From Haloarculaceae archaeon H-GB1-1 (GTDB lineage: Archaea > Halobacteriota > Halobacteria > Halobacteriales > Haloarculaceae): DNA of 64,000 nt. Shown here one piece after another: positions 1-7,562 of this stretch. The notes beneath the pieces were generated by a model. The model made no database searches and was not told where the DNA came from. It saw only the letters and a list, made by a program, of their open reading frames with translations. The stretch covers positions 118,878 through 182,877 of the forward strand of contig JARUKX010000005.1 of assembly GCA_029688825.1 (NCBI GenBank), read 5' to 3'. The translations under genes were made by a program, and so were the position numbers. Position 1 is the stretch's first letter, and each line of letters starts with the position of its first letter.

Positions 1-62
1 CCGATGCAGCCCGCGGCGACGCCCTGCAAGACGCGGCGACGGGCATCACTGACCTCGTCCAT
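1..62 (-). CDS. Tat-exported protein, N-terminal fragment
   Basis: The frame starts at an ATG (complement of 60-62) and runs off the left edge after about 20 codons. The visible N-terminus has three consecutive arginines followed by VLQG and a small-residue hydrophobic stretch with one Cys. This is the layout of a twin-arginine signal peptide, common on exported haloarchaeal proteins and lipoproteins. An AT-rich TATA-like stretch lies upstream on the minus strand around 85-100, consistent with a leaderless transcript. The mature protein is outside the window, so no function can be given. Confidence 0.5.
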   Translation of the reverse strand, partial: MDEVSDARRRVLQGVAAGCI

Positions 63-117
63 GTGTTCGGTTCGTCGTCTCGGACCTATACAATTAAATC
101 TTACCTAGTGCAAATCT

Positions 118-154
118 ATTTGACTTATAGAAATCCTGTTTTGACTAGTGAAAC
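118..154 (+). promoter_or_regulatory. Direct repeat upstream of thi4, possible operator
   Basis: TTTGACT occurs at 119-125 and again at 140-146, exactly 21 bp apart. Each copy is followed a few bases later by GAAA (130-133 and 150-153). It sits in the AT-rich intergenic region (63-244) shared by the left-edge minus-strand gene and thi4. Two helical turns between copies suits a regulator binding one DNA face. ThiR, encoded at 4160-5083, is an obvious but untested candidate. Confidence 0.3.
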
Positions 155-213
155 TTTACTTGTGTTTTGCTGTGTCACTGCACGACCGAACGCGTGGCTC
201 GCACCACAAACCA

Positions 214-222
214 TTTGTATTA
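214..222 (+). promoter_or_regulatory. TATA-like element of thi4
   Basis: TTTGTATTA lies about 27 bp before the thi4 ATG at 245, the expected position for a leaderless haloarchaeal promoter. No Shine-Dalgarno motif precedes the ATG. Confidence 0.4.
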
Positions 223-244
223 CCCTAGAATATCATCCAGTGGT

Positions 245-1174
245 ATGAGCGACAATTTCGACAAGTTCAGCGACGTCGGCGAGGCCGACGTGACCCGTGC
301 AATCGGACAGGAGTGGACCGAGGAGTTCATGGACTTCAGCGACAGCGACGTCATCGTCATCGGCGGCGGCCCGTCGGGGCTGATGGCGGCGAAGGAACTC
401 TCCGAGCGCGGCGTGAAGACGATGGTCGTCGAGAAGAACAACTACCTCGGTGGCGGCTTCTGGCTCGGCGGTTTCCTGATGAACAAGGTAACAGTCCGCG
501 ACCCGGCCCAGAACGTCCTCGACGAACTCGACGTGGACCACAAACCCGCGAAGGACACCGACGGCCTCTACGTGGCCAACGGCCCGGAGGCGTGTTCGGG
601 ACTCATCAAGGCCGCCTGTGACGCCGGGGCGAAGATGCAGAACATGACGGAGTTCACCGACGTGGTCATCCGGGAGGACCACCGCGTCGGCGGTATCGTG
701 ATGAACTGGACGCCAGTCCACGCACTGCCCCGCGAGATCACCTGCGTCGACCCCATCGCCGTCGAGGCGGACCTCGTCATCGACGCCACGGGCCACGACG
801 CCATGGCCATCAAGAAACTCGACGAACGCGGCGTCCTGAACGCGCCCGGCATCGAGGACGCAAAATCGAACTCCGGGATGGACCAGACCGGCGACGACTC
901 CTACGGCGCGCCCGGTCACGACTCACCGGGCCACGACTCGATGTGGGTCGGTAAGTCCGAAGACGCCGTCGTCGAGCACACCGGCGTCGTCCACGACGGC
1001 CTCATCGCGACCGGCATGAGCGTCGCCACGACCTACGGTCTCCCGCGGATGGGACCGACGTTCGGAGCGATGCTCGTCTCAGGCAAGCGCGCCGCACAGG
1101 AGGCCATCGACGAACTCGGCGTCGACGCCGCACCCGTCGACGTGACCTCCCGCGCCAGCCCCGCAGACGACTGA
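245..1174 (+). CDS. thi4: Thiazole synthase Thi4 (thiamine biosynthesis)
   Basis: This 309-residue protein makes the adenylated thiazole precursor of thiamine. It has an N-terminal dinucleotide-binding motif ([11 protein letters not shown], about residues 36-46) followed by an acidic end of beta2 ([11 protein letters not shown]). The motif ITCVDP places a Cys at residue 167. That is the position of the sulfur-donating active-site Cys of yeast Thi4 and its Haloferax homologue, so this should be a single-turnover Cys-type enzyme rather than the sulfide-using His type. The ATG at 245 was chosen over an in-frame start at 167, whose extra residues look non-coding. The thiamine regulator gene thiR is 3 kb downstream. 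Confidence 0.95.
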   Translation: MSDNFDKFSDVGEADVTRAIGQEWTEEFMDFSDSDVIVIGGGPSGLMAAKELSERGVKTMVVEKNNYLGGGFWLGGFLMNKVTVRDPAQNVLDELDVDHKPAKDTDGLYVANGPEACSGLIKAACDAGAKMQNMTEFTDVVIREDHRVGGIVMNWTPVHALPREITCVDPIAVEADLVIDATGHDAMAIKKLDERGVLNAPGIEDAKSNSGMDQTGDDSYGAPGHDSPGHDSMWVGKSEDAVVEHTGVVHDGLIATGMSVATTYGLPRMGPTFGAMLVSGKRAAQEAIDELGVDAAPVDVTSRASPADD

Positions 1175-1211
1175 CACGGCTATCCCGGGCCGTCACGTTC
1201 GGAGAGTCGCG

Positions 1212-1217
1212 TTTAAG
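1212..1217 (+). promoter_or_regulatory. TATA-like element
   Basis: TTTAAG is about 30 bp before the GTG start at 1245, consistent with a leaderless transcript for the small membrane protein. Confidence 0.4.
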
Positions 1218-1244
1218 TGCTCGTGGGCTGACAGTCGACCCACC

Positions 1245-1457
1245 GTGCTGTCAGACCTCCTCCCCGACACCGTCCGCGGGTTCGTCGTCCTCTCGTTCGT
1301 GACCTCGACGGCCCTGCTCGTGCTGTTCGGGACGACTCGCTTCCTCCCGTTCGTGTTCCTCGCGCTGATCGCCTTCCTCGTCGGCTTTCTCCTCACCTCG
1401 TTCGCCATCTGGGAGCGCTTTCAGGACTGGCTCGGGTGGACCCAGCAGGAGGAGTAA
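1245..1457 (+). CDS. Small two-TM membrane protein
   Basis: This 70-residue protein starts at GTG. It has two hydrophobic segments (about residues 11-27 and 32-54) and a short soluble tail ending in QQEE. The TATA-like element at 1212-1217 supports the start. I recognise no named family. It is probably a haloarchaeal orphan or conserved small membrane protein and stands as a single gene between thi4 and the patatin gene. Confidence 0.7.
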   Translation: MLSDLLPDTVRGFVVLSFVTSTALLVLFGTTRFLPFVFLALIAFLVGFLLTSFAIWERFQDWLGWTQQEE

Positions 1458-1493
1458 CCTGCCTACCGCTCGACTGCTCGTCCGCCCTGAGCG

Positions 1494-1499
1494 TTTAAG
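1494..1499 (+). promoter_or_regulatory. TATA-like element of the patatin gene
   Basis: TTTAAG is about 130 bp upstream of the patatin ATG, predicting a start site near 1522 and a leader of about 110 nt. An ATG at 1522 opens a 12-codon frame ending in TAG at 1560, a possible leaderless upstream ORF. Confidence 0.35.
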
Positions 1500-1630
1500 T
1501 GACAGGCATCCGAATAATAGGATGGTCCCCGCTGGCAGCGACGAGTTCCGCATTCGATAGCTGCGCGTACGGTTCTCGTCACGAGCAGCTGGCTCGTCGC
1601 CAGAGGACGGGATACAGAGGTGTCCAGGAG

Positions 1631-2596
1631 ATGTCGACCACCCCCGAGACGAACGTTGCGATCGCCTGCCAGGGTGGCGGTAGCCACACCGCGTTCACCG
1701 CTGGCGTGCTCCAGAAACTGCTTCCGAACATGCCGGACGACCACACACTCGTCGCGCTGAGCGGCACGTCCGGAGGCGCGCTCTGTGCGACGACCGCCTG
1801 GTACGGCCTCCTCGTCGGCGACGAGACCGAGGCCGTTGAGCGTCTCGATGCACTGTGGCACGATCTGTCGGCCAGAACGGTGGTCGAGCAGTCGCTGAAC
1901 GACACCGGCGTGTTGCTGACCTCGATGGAGTCACAGGGAGTACCGCTCCCGAAGATGAGCCCCTACCTGAACCCGCTCTCGGAACTCGGACACACCGAAG
2001 TTCGGAGGGTGCTGGAGCGGCAGGTCGACTTCGATGAGCTCCCTGAACTCGCCGGTGACGACGACCCCAACCTGTTCGTCAGTTCCGTCAACGTCGCCGA
2101 CGGGAAGTTCACGATTCACGACGGCACAGACCTCACCGCCGACGAAGTGCTGGCCTCGACGGCAGTGCCCACGCTGTTCGAGGCGGTCACGCTGGCGGAC
2201 GACCCACACTGGGACGGACTGTTCTCCCAGAATCCGCCCATCCGGAACTTCCTGAGCGACATCCCCGAGGCGGAGCGAAAGCCCGACGAGATCTGGATCG
2301 TCCAGATTAACCCGATGACGAGGGCGACCGAACCCAAGAGTACCGAGGCGATCGACGACCGCCGCAACGAACTCGCCGGGAACCTCTCGCTCATGCAGGA
2401 GGTCGAGTTCATCGAGCAGGTCAACGAGTGGGTCGCCGATGAATCGCTGACGCCCGACCGCTACAAGCACGTCGACGTCCGGTGGATTCAGCTCGACATG
2501 GACCTCTCGTACTCCTCGAAGCTCAACCGCGACCCATCGTTCGTCGAGCACCTGATGGAACTCGGACGGACGAAGGCCGCGTCGTTCCTGTCCTGA
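1631..2596 (+). CDS. Patatin-like phospholipase
   Basis: This 321-residue cytosolic lipid acyl hydrolase carries every patatin element. A glycine-rich oxyanion loop (QGGGSHTAF, residues 14-22) is followed by the nucleophile elbow GTSGG with Ser47. The dyad Asp is in HWDGLFSQNP at residue 195. Its substrate is unknown, though ether lipids dominate in this organism. The ATG at 1631 was chosen because the catalytic fold begins directly after it. A longer in-frame GTG start at 1499 would add 44 unconvincing residues. Confidence 0.9.
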   Translation: MSTTPETNVAIACQGGGSHTAFTAGVLQKLLPNMPDDHTLVALSGTSGGALCATTAWYGLLVGDETEAVERLDALWHDLSARTVVEQSLNDTGVLLTSMESQGVPLPKMSPYLNPLSELGHTEVRRVLERQVDFDELPELAGDDDPNLFVSSVNVADGKFTIHDGTDLTADEVLASTAVPTLFEAVTLADDPHWDGLFSQNPPIRNFLSDIPEAERKPDEIWIVQINPMTRATEPKSTEAIDDRRNELAGNLSLMQEVEFIEQVNEWVADESLTPDRYKHVDVRWIQLDMDLSYSSKLNRDPSFVEHLMELGRTKAASFLS

Positions 2597-2653
2597 ACCC
2601 GACGGTATCGACGCGACCGCAACCGACTTCATCGAGGAATACAACCAGAGAAT

Positions 2654-3433
2654 ATGGTCGCGGTCGTCACACTCTATCGGTCACCCACCACCAACGCGAA
2701 CGCGGAGGCTATCGCATCGTGGCTCCAGGACCGCGTCCCTGCAGCGGTGACGGTCCGCGACCGATTCTGTTCCCTGTACGCCGACGACGAGCTCGCGGAC
2801 GCCTTCGCGAACGCCCGCGTCCTGTCTCCCTACGAACGCGAGACGGGCACCGACATGCTGGGCATCGTTCGCTACGAGCGACGTGCGCTGGACGCCCCCG
2901 AGCGCGCCGGTGGTGTCGTCTACGACGGTTTCGCCGTCCAGCGAGCCCTGCGGAGGCGACTCCCCCCTGACGAGCGTTCTCTCCAGCACCTCCACGTTCC
3001 CCTGCTCGGCCGGGTCATCGGGACCTGGGGCACCCACGACGGCCGCTGGCACAAGCGAGTCCACGTACTCGGCCCCCTCACCCCGGTCTCCGTGCCCGGC
3101 CTGTACGAGGCCCCGGCGAAGCCCGAATCCTACTACAAAGCGAAACAGCAACGCGCCATGGTCGCGGGCGATACGCCGCCGCGTGAGGTCCTCGAATCCG
3201 AGGTCGACGGCGACTTCCTCGTCGAGGACGACCACCGGACGGCGGACGTCCTGAAGGGATACGTCTTGCAGGCGTACCACTACCTGACGACTGGCGAGGC
3301 GTTCTGCGACGACGAGTCCTGCCGACTGGCGAATCCCCACCGACAGTCGGGCGTCATCGACGCACAGGTACGCTCGCCGGAGTTCTGTGCCGAGCATGCC
3401 GCCACGTACGAGCCGTCAGTAACCCGCGACTGA
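2654..3433 (+). CDS. DUF6775-like putative metallopeptidase family protein
   Basis: This 259-residue protein is of uncertain function. The C-terminal third has a CDDESCRLANPHR...EFCAEH arrangement (Cys and His near residues 218-248). It resembles metal-binding tails of archaemetzincin-like/DUF6775 proteins as I remember them. No clean HExxH catalytic motif was seen. It sits 57 bp after the patatin gene and could be cotranscribed with it. The methyltransferase chain downstream is convergent. Confidence 0.6.
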   Translation: MVAVVTLYRSPTTNANAEAIASWLQDRVPAAVTVRDRFCSLYADDELADAFANARVLSPYERETGTDMLGIVRYERRALDAPERAGGVVYDGFAVQRALRRRLPPDERSLQHLHVPLLGRVIGTWGTHDGRWHKRVHVLGPLTPVSVPGLYEAPAKPESYYKAKQQRAMVAGDTPPREVLESEVDGDFLVEDDHRTADVLKGYVLQAYHYLTTGEAFCDDESCRLANPHRQSGVIDAQVRSPEFCAEHAATYEPSVTRD

Positions 3434-3512
3434 CGTCGTGGGCTTCCTCCTTGCAGCTCTGTGACCGCGCTGGACACACAGACCAGGCCGTCGCGTTCGT
3501 CGAGACCGGACC

Positions 3513-4163
3513 CTACGGCCGGACCCGTCCCACCTGGAGCCCGAGGAATCCGCCCGCGAACGTCTCGTATCGGCGCTCGACGGTCTCGTCTGCGAGCGTC
3601 CGCCGTGCCGCCGCGACACGACGGCCGAGCCTGGTTCCGGCCCCAGCGCCCGGTCCCGGATTGACGGCGCCGACGAGCCAGTCGAACGCTGGGTTCAGCA
3701 CGGCGGCCGCCCCCTGCCGGCTCCGCTGGGCGTTCAGCAGCGCGAGTCGACCGCCGGGTCCCACGAGGTCACACCACGTCTCGACGGCCGACTCGGGATC
3801 GTCGAACATCCCGACGACGAACGTCGCAAGCAGCGCGTCGATCGGTTCAGACACCGGAGGGCGCGTCGCGTCGCCGTGGACGAGGTGGACGTTCGCCAAC
3901 CCCTCGCGAGCGACGCGCTGTCGGGCGGTGTCGAGCGCACCACGGGAGAAATCGACGCCGACGACGCTGCCCGACGGACCGACGCGCTCCCCGAGCAGGC
4001 GCAGATTGCCGCCGGTCCCACACCCCATCTCGACGACGGTGTCGCCGGGTTCGAGGTCGAGGCTGTCGACCGTCCGCCGACGCCAGCGGCCGAGCGGAGG
4101 CAGCGTCGCTACTCGGTCGTACGCCGCCGCCCGCCGGTCGTAGAAGTCCCGCGCGTCGGTCAC
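3513..4163 (-). CDS. Class I SAM-dependent methyltransferase
   Basis: This 216-residue enzyme has a Rossmann methyltransferase motif I (VVEMGCGTGGN, about residues 43-53), an acidic motif II (VVGVDFS) and a motif IV-like VHGDATR. The fold matches UbiE/Methyltransf_11-type small-molecule methyltransferases, but the substrate is not evident. The GTG start at 4163 overlaps the thiR stop by 4 nt (GTGA), making it the last gene of a coupled chain beginning at dcd. A role linked to thiamine or nucleotide metabolism is only inferred from position. Confidence 0.85.
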   Translation of the reverse strand: MTDARDFYDRRAAAYDRVATLPPLGRWRRRTVDSLDLEPGDTVVEMGCGTGGNLRLLGERVGPSGSVVGVDFSRGALDTARQRVAREGLANVHLVHGDATRPPVSEPIDALLATFVVGMFDDPESAVETWCDLVGPGGRLALLNAQRSRQGAAAVLNPAFDWLVGAVNPGPGAGAGTRLGRRVAAARRTLADETVERRYETFAGGFLGLQVGRVRP

Positions 4164-5083
4164 AGGTCCCGGAGGACCGCCGCGGCGCTCGGCGCGTCGG
4201 CCGCGAGGACGTAGATGATCGGTTCCACGCCGAGGCCGCCCGTCTGATAGATCACGGTCGGCGTCGCCGACTCGTCGGTCGCCGCGCTGGCGAGTGCTTC
4301 CGTCACCGCGGACTCGATGGCGGGCTCGAACTCCGCCTCCGCGTCGAACTCGACCGCGACGTGACCGAGTTCGGCCAGTCGGTCCAGCGTCTCGGGGTCG
4401 TACCGGACATTCAGCGCCGCCCGCGCGTCGCTGCCCGCGTTCCGCGCGGCCAGCAGGACCGATGCGACGTACTCGCTCACGCCGAACTCTGGTTCGGCGG
4501 GCACCGTCACCTGTCCCTTCAGGTCCAGCATCCGTCCCGGAACGGCCGCCACGTCCTCGATTCCCTGCGGGTCCGGCAGACACTCCACGAGGTTCGACCC
4601 GACCGCCGGGATGTGGCCGGCGAAGCCGTCCGTCGTCTCCAGGATGCGCAGCCCCCGCCGGAGCGACGACAGCACCCGTTCGGACTTCCGCACGGCGCTA
4701 TCGGGGTCGTGGACCGCGAATCGGTCCCCGTCGTACGCGGCGAGTTCGGGGACGGCGTCCTCGTGGAGCCGGGCCAGTAAGTCGCCGCGTTCGAGCTTCC
4801 GAACGAACACCTCCGCCTCGACGAGCGCCTGGACCGGACTCATCTCGCCCTCGGCAAGCCCCTCGGCCAGCCGCTCGACCAGCTCCGTCATCCGCTCGTC
4901 GGCGAGCAGCCGCTCGTTTCGCTCGACCTCTCCGTGGACGTACTTCGACACCGCGCTTTGACTGATGCCGAGCAGGTCGGCCACCTCCGACTGCGTGAGG
5001 TCCCGCTCACGCAACGCCTCGGCCAGCATCGACCGGAACGTCGGCAGGAACTCCTCGACCACGACCTCCTCGACGAACTTCAT
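4160..5083 (-). CDS. thiR: Thiamine regulator ThiR (HTH + ThiN domain)
   Basis: This 307-residue protein fuses an N-terminal XRE-type helix-turn-helix (about residues 29-50, LTQSEVADLLGISQSAVSKY) to a C-terminal ThiN-like domain (about 135-307) related to thiamine-phosphate synthase. In archaea this arrangement is ThiR, a transcription factor of thiamine genes in which the ThiN domain senses thiamine phosphates. The ATG at 5083 is favoured because it begins the conserved MKFVEEVVVEEF leader and overlaps the stop of mini-ORF B (ATGA). A GTG 84 nt further upstream is in frame but passes through the mini-ORF. thi4 is the natural target. Confidence 0.88.
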   Translation of the reverse strand: MKFVEEVVVEEFLPTFRSMLAEALRERDLTQSEVADLLGISQSAVSKYVHGEVERNERLLADERMTELVERLAEGLAEGEMSPVQALVEAEVFVRKLERGDLLARLHEDAVPELAAYDGDRFAVHDPDSAVRKSERVLSSLRRGLRILETTDGFAGHIPAVGSNLVECLPDPQGIEDVAAVPGRMLDLKGQVTVPAEPEFGVSEYVASVLLAARNAGSDARAALNVRYDPETLDRLAELGHVAVEFDAEAEFEPAIESAVTEALASAATDESATPTVIYQTGGLGVEPIIYVLAADAPSAAAVLRDL

Positions 5084-5160
5084 GGCTCGTTCCTCGCCGT
5101 CTGTGGCGAGTTTCTCGCTGACGGGATGAACTGCCACTCGCAGCGCTCGTGACACCTCAT
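5080..5160 (-). CDS. Mini-ORF B (26 aa) coupled to thiR
   Basis: ATG at 5160 reads 26 codons to a TGA that overlaps the thiR ATG by 4 nt. A strong Shine-Dalgarno (GGAGGTGA) ends 4 nt before the ATG. The peptide begins [18 protein letters not shown]. It matches mini-ORF A at the same positions (M1, E5, C7, E8, I12, P13, S14, A15, S18), so the two are tandem homologues. No family is recognised. It could be a regulatory leader peptide for thiR or a small functional protein. Confidence 0.5.
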   Translation of the reverse strand: MRCHERCEWQFIPSARNSPQTARNEP

Positions 5161-5234
5161 TGGTCACCTCCGAACTCCTGCGAATGTTTCGCCGACGGGA
5201 TACCCCGACGCTCGCAGTGCTCGCGCCGGGTCAT
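5157..5234 (-). CDS. Mini-ORF A (25 aa) between dcd and mini-ORF B
   Basis: ATG at 5234 overlaps the dcd stop (ATGA) and reads 25 codons to a TGA that overlaps the ATG of mini-ORF B. It is preceded by GGAGG. The peptide begins [18 protein letters not shown] and ends EFGGDQ, the same six residues that end dcd. This suggests that a unit of about 75 bp, including the last dcd codons and the ribosome binding site, was duplicated. The shared CE....IPSA core with mini-ORF B argues that the peptide, not only the DNA, has been kept. Confidence 0.5.
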   Translation of the reverse strand: MTRREHCERRGIPSAKHSQEFGGDQ

Positions 5235-5818
5235 TGGTCGCCTCCAAATTCGCGATCCCCCTGGATCTTCGATGCCTGCGGCCCTTTCTGGCCCTGATAC
5301 TTCGACCCACGTTCGGCACCGTAGGGGCGCTCTGCGGGGGTCTTCAGTTCGGTGAAGGTGAGCTGCGAGATGCGCATGCCGGGTGTGAGCGCGACCGGAG
5401 CGGTGCCGAGATTCGACAGTTCGAGGGTGATTTGCCCTTGGTACCCGGGGTCACACAGTCCCGCTGTGGCGTGCACCACGATAGCGAGTCGCCCGAGCGA
5501 CGAGCGGCCCTCGACGTGGGCGATGAGGTCGGCCGGAATCTCGACGCGCTCGTAGGTCGTCCCGAGGACGAAGTCGCCGGGGTGGAGGATGTACTCGCCG
5601 TCCTCCTCGACGTGGGTCTCCTCGACGTACTCGGAGACCTCCTGCTGACTGTTCGGGTGGATGCAGGGGATGTTGGCGTGCTGGAACTCCAGGAACTCCC
5701 GGCCTAACCGAAGGTCGACGGAGGCGGGTTGGATCTGGATGTCGGGGTCGTCGAGCGGCTCGACGACGAGGTCTCCCTCTTCGAGCCGCCGGAGAATGTC
5801 CGCGTCGGAGAGTATCAT
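5231..5818 (-). CDS. dcd: dCTP deaminase
   Basis: This 195-residue enzyme deaminates dCTP to dUTP, supplying dTMP synthesis and controlling dUTP pools. Family signatures are visible: an N-terminal [30 protein letters not shown], the active-site region [21 protein letters not shown], and a C-terminal ERPYG...KYQGQ substrate lid. Length fits the trimeric Dcd family. The ATG at 5818 matches the conserved N-terminus. It is the first gene of the coupled chain leading through two mini-ORFs to thiR and a methyltransferase. Confidence 0.95.
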   Translation of the reverse strand: MILSDADILRRLEEGDLVVEPLDDPDIQIQPASVDLRLGREFLEFQHANIPCIHPNSQQEVSEYVEETHVEEDGEYILHPGDFVLGTTYERVEIPADLIAHVEGRSSLGRLAIVVHATAGLCDPGYQGQITLELSNLGTAPVALTPGMRISQLTFTELKTPAERPYGAERGSKYQGQKGPQASKIQGDREFGGDQ

Positions 5819-5865
5819 ACGCGCACCGTAGACGAGGGGACGCCTAAATTTCCCGGTTCCGACCC

Positions 5866-6627
5866 TCAGGTGACGGTGACGAGTAACGCGACGAAGCCGG
5901 CGATGCCCGCTGGAACGGCGGCCTGTCGGCGCTGGAGGTCGTGGAGGACGGCGATACCGCCCAGCCAAACGTACGTCTGCCAGGCCACGCCGACGACCTG
6001 GAGCCCCGTCGTGACGAGTCCGGACGGTCCGCGGCCGAGGTCTCGGACCTGCTCGACGAGCACCGAGGGACTCGACGCCCCGAGCTCGGCCCCCTGTGCG
6101 ACGGTGACGAGCAGTGCCATGCCAACGGTGGTCGTGACGAGAGACGGAATCATCCCCACTGCCGTTATGGCGAGCGAATCCCCGACCGAGCCGTCCCCGC
6201 CGACGAGATACGAGAGGACGTGCAGGCCGACGCCGGTGACGAGCCAGACGATACCCACCCCGATTGCGAGGTACGGGAGCACCTCCTGGACCTGCTCCCA
6301 GAACAGGTCACCGACCTCGACCTGAATCTGCGTTGGCTGGTCGCAGCCGCTCGGACTGGTCTCCATCTCGGAGAACGTCTCGCCGTCGCAGACCCAGTCC
6401 GGTGGCCGTTCGGGGTTGTCGATGGTCGTTTTCCCGGTCATCTGCTCGGACAGTTGCCACAGCCCGACGCTCACGACGGTCGTGATGGCGATTGCGAGCA
6501 CGCCGGCCAGCAGCAGCGCAGTGAGGCCGTTCAGTTGCGATTCGTGGGACTCGAAGAACGAGCCAGGGTCTAGCAAGAGGGCGCGAATGGAGGGCAGCAC
6601 GCCCTCGGCTGCGGAGGGTACCGTCAA
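5866..6627 (-). CDS. Yip1-family membrane protein
   Basis: This 253-residue protein has about five hydrophobic segments. A first one lies near residues 38-58, followed by an extracytoplasmic loop rich in Cys and Pro ([16 protein letters not shown]) and then a four-helix block. The pattern of a short N-terminal [10 protein letters not shown] before the first helix is typical of haloarchaeal YIP1-domain proteins of unknown function. The start is uncertain: TTG at 6627 or GTG at 6600 both fit. It is divergent from pth2 with a 39 bp shared promoter region. Confidence 0.75.
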   Translation of the reverse strand: MTVPSAAEGVLPSIRALLLDPGSFFESHESQLNGLTALLLAGVLAIAITTVVSVGLWQLSEQMTGKTTIDNPERPPDWVCDGETFSEMETSPSGCDQPTQIQVEVGDLFWEQVQEVLPYLAIGVGIVWLVTGVGLHVLSYLVGGDGSVGDSLAITAVGMIPSLVTTTVGMALLVTVAQGAELGASSPSVLVEQVRDLGRGPSGLVTTGLQVVGVAWQTYVWLGGIAVLHDLQRRQAAVPAGIAGFVALLVTVT

Positions 6628-6666
6628 GTAGTCAACGATTTAGGGAGCCGACGCGTCCGTCGTGCC

Positions 6667-7005
6667 ATGAAGCAGGCCATCGTCGCACGCGCCGACGTCG
6701 GCATGGGTGAGGGCAAGCTCGCCGCGCAGGTCGCCCACGCCTCGCTCATGGCGTACGAAGAGGCCGACGCACGGACGCGTCGTGCCTGGAAGGGCAGCGG
6801 CCAGAAGAAGGTCGTCCTCAAAGCCACCAGCGAGTCGGAACTCTTCGAACTGGCGGAGAAGGCGGACGCCGAACGCGTTCCACACGCCATCGTTCGGGAC
6901 GCTGGACACACGCAACTAGAGCCGGGAACCGTCACGGCGCTCGCCGTCGGCCCCGACGACGACGACGTCGTCGACCGGGTCACCGGCGACCTCTCGCTGT
7001 TCTGA
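6667..7005 (+). CDS. pth2: Peptidyl-tRNA hydrolase Pth2
   Basis: This 112-residue enzyme cleaves peptidyl-tRNA released from ribosomes. Pth2 features are present: the N-terminal [25 protein letters not shown], a VVLKATSE strand, and the C-terminal [16 protein letters not shown] block. It has the usual archaeal size. A TATA-like ATTTAG near 6637 predicts a leaderless transcript. A Vms1-like peptidyl-tRNA hydrolase is encoded 0.6 kb downstream, suggesting a small translation quality-control neighbourhood. Confidence 0.95.
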   Translation: MKQAIVARADVGMGEGKLAAQVAHASLMAYEEADARTRRAWKGSGQKKVVLKATSESELFELAEKADAERVPHAIVRDAGHTQLEPGTVTALAVGPDDDDVVDRVTGDLSLF

Positions 7006-7093
7006 CTCCCTCTTGCACGCCGGCATCGTGACAGCCAATCGTCACTCGAAGTGGCGACGCCGGATTGCGGTTCGACAAAAAACCCCCTGCAAA

Positions 7094-7103
7094 TGTTTAT
7101 CAA
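7094..7103 (+). promoter_or_regulatory. TATA-like element
   Basis: TGTTTATCAA lies about 30 bp before the ATG at 7132, in a locally AT-rich stretch. Confidence 0.45.
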
Positions 7104-7131
7104 TGGGTATGGTCTACGGTAGCATGCAACG

Positions 7132-7497
7132 ATGTTCGAACGATTCTCCAGCGAGTACTACGTCGGACGGCTCTACGTCGAGCCGACCGACGGGGAGGCA
7201 GCAACCATGTGTCGCGAGCAACACGAGCAGGTCAACAGGCAACTGTATGCCACCGGAGACGGCGTCGAGCGGGTGGACCTCCCGCTCGTGATGAAAGTCG
7301 GCTCGCACCACCTCGCGGTCCACGGCGACGACACAGTCCCGCAGGACACGCTCGCCATCCCCGAGGACGTGCTGGAGAGCACGCGGATTCGGAACCCACC
7401 GACGCTCGAGGAGGTCTTGCTGGCGGAAGCGGACCGGGCGAACGACCTCCTGGGACTGTCCGACGAGTCGAACTTTCCCGCGTCGGCGGGCATCTGA
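7132..7497 (+). CDS. DUF5802-like haloarchaeal protein
   Basis: This 121-residue soluble protein begins MFERFSSEYYVGRLYVEP, the opening I associate with the haloarchaeal DUF5802 family. It has no membrane segment and no recognisable catalytic motif. It contains one Cys (MCREQHEQ), an HH pair, and an acidic C-terminal half. Function is unknown. A clear TATA-like element supports the start, and it is a single gene between pth2 and the Vms1-like gene. Confidence 0.8.
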   Translation: MFERFSSEYYVGRLYVEPTDGEAATMCREQHEQVNRQLYATGDGVERVDLPLVMKVGSHHLAVHGDDTVPQDTLAIPEDVLESTRIRNPPTLEEVLLAEADRANDLLGLSDESNFPASAGI

Positions 7498-7562
7498 TCG
7501 CGACGTCCGGATAGTCCCCGACACGACCGGATTTATGTCTCGCCGACTACCTTCTCCGGCAC

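Noticed and set aside
62..244. TPP riboswitch in the thi4 leader
   Set aside because: No TPP aptamer core sequence is present, and the likely transcription start leaves almost no leader.
5084..5167. Longer ThiR starting at GTG 5167
   Set aside because: The extra 28 residues run through mini-ORF B in another frame. Conserved family sequence begins at 5083, where an ATGA overlap also occurs.
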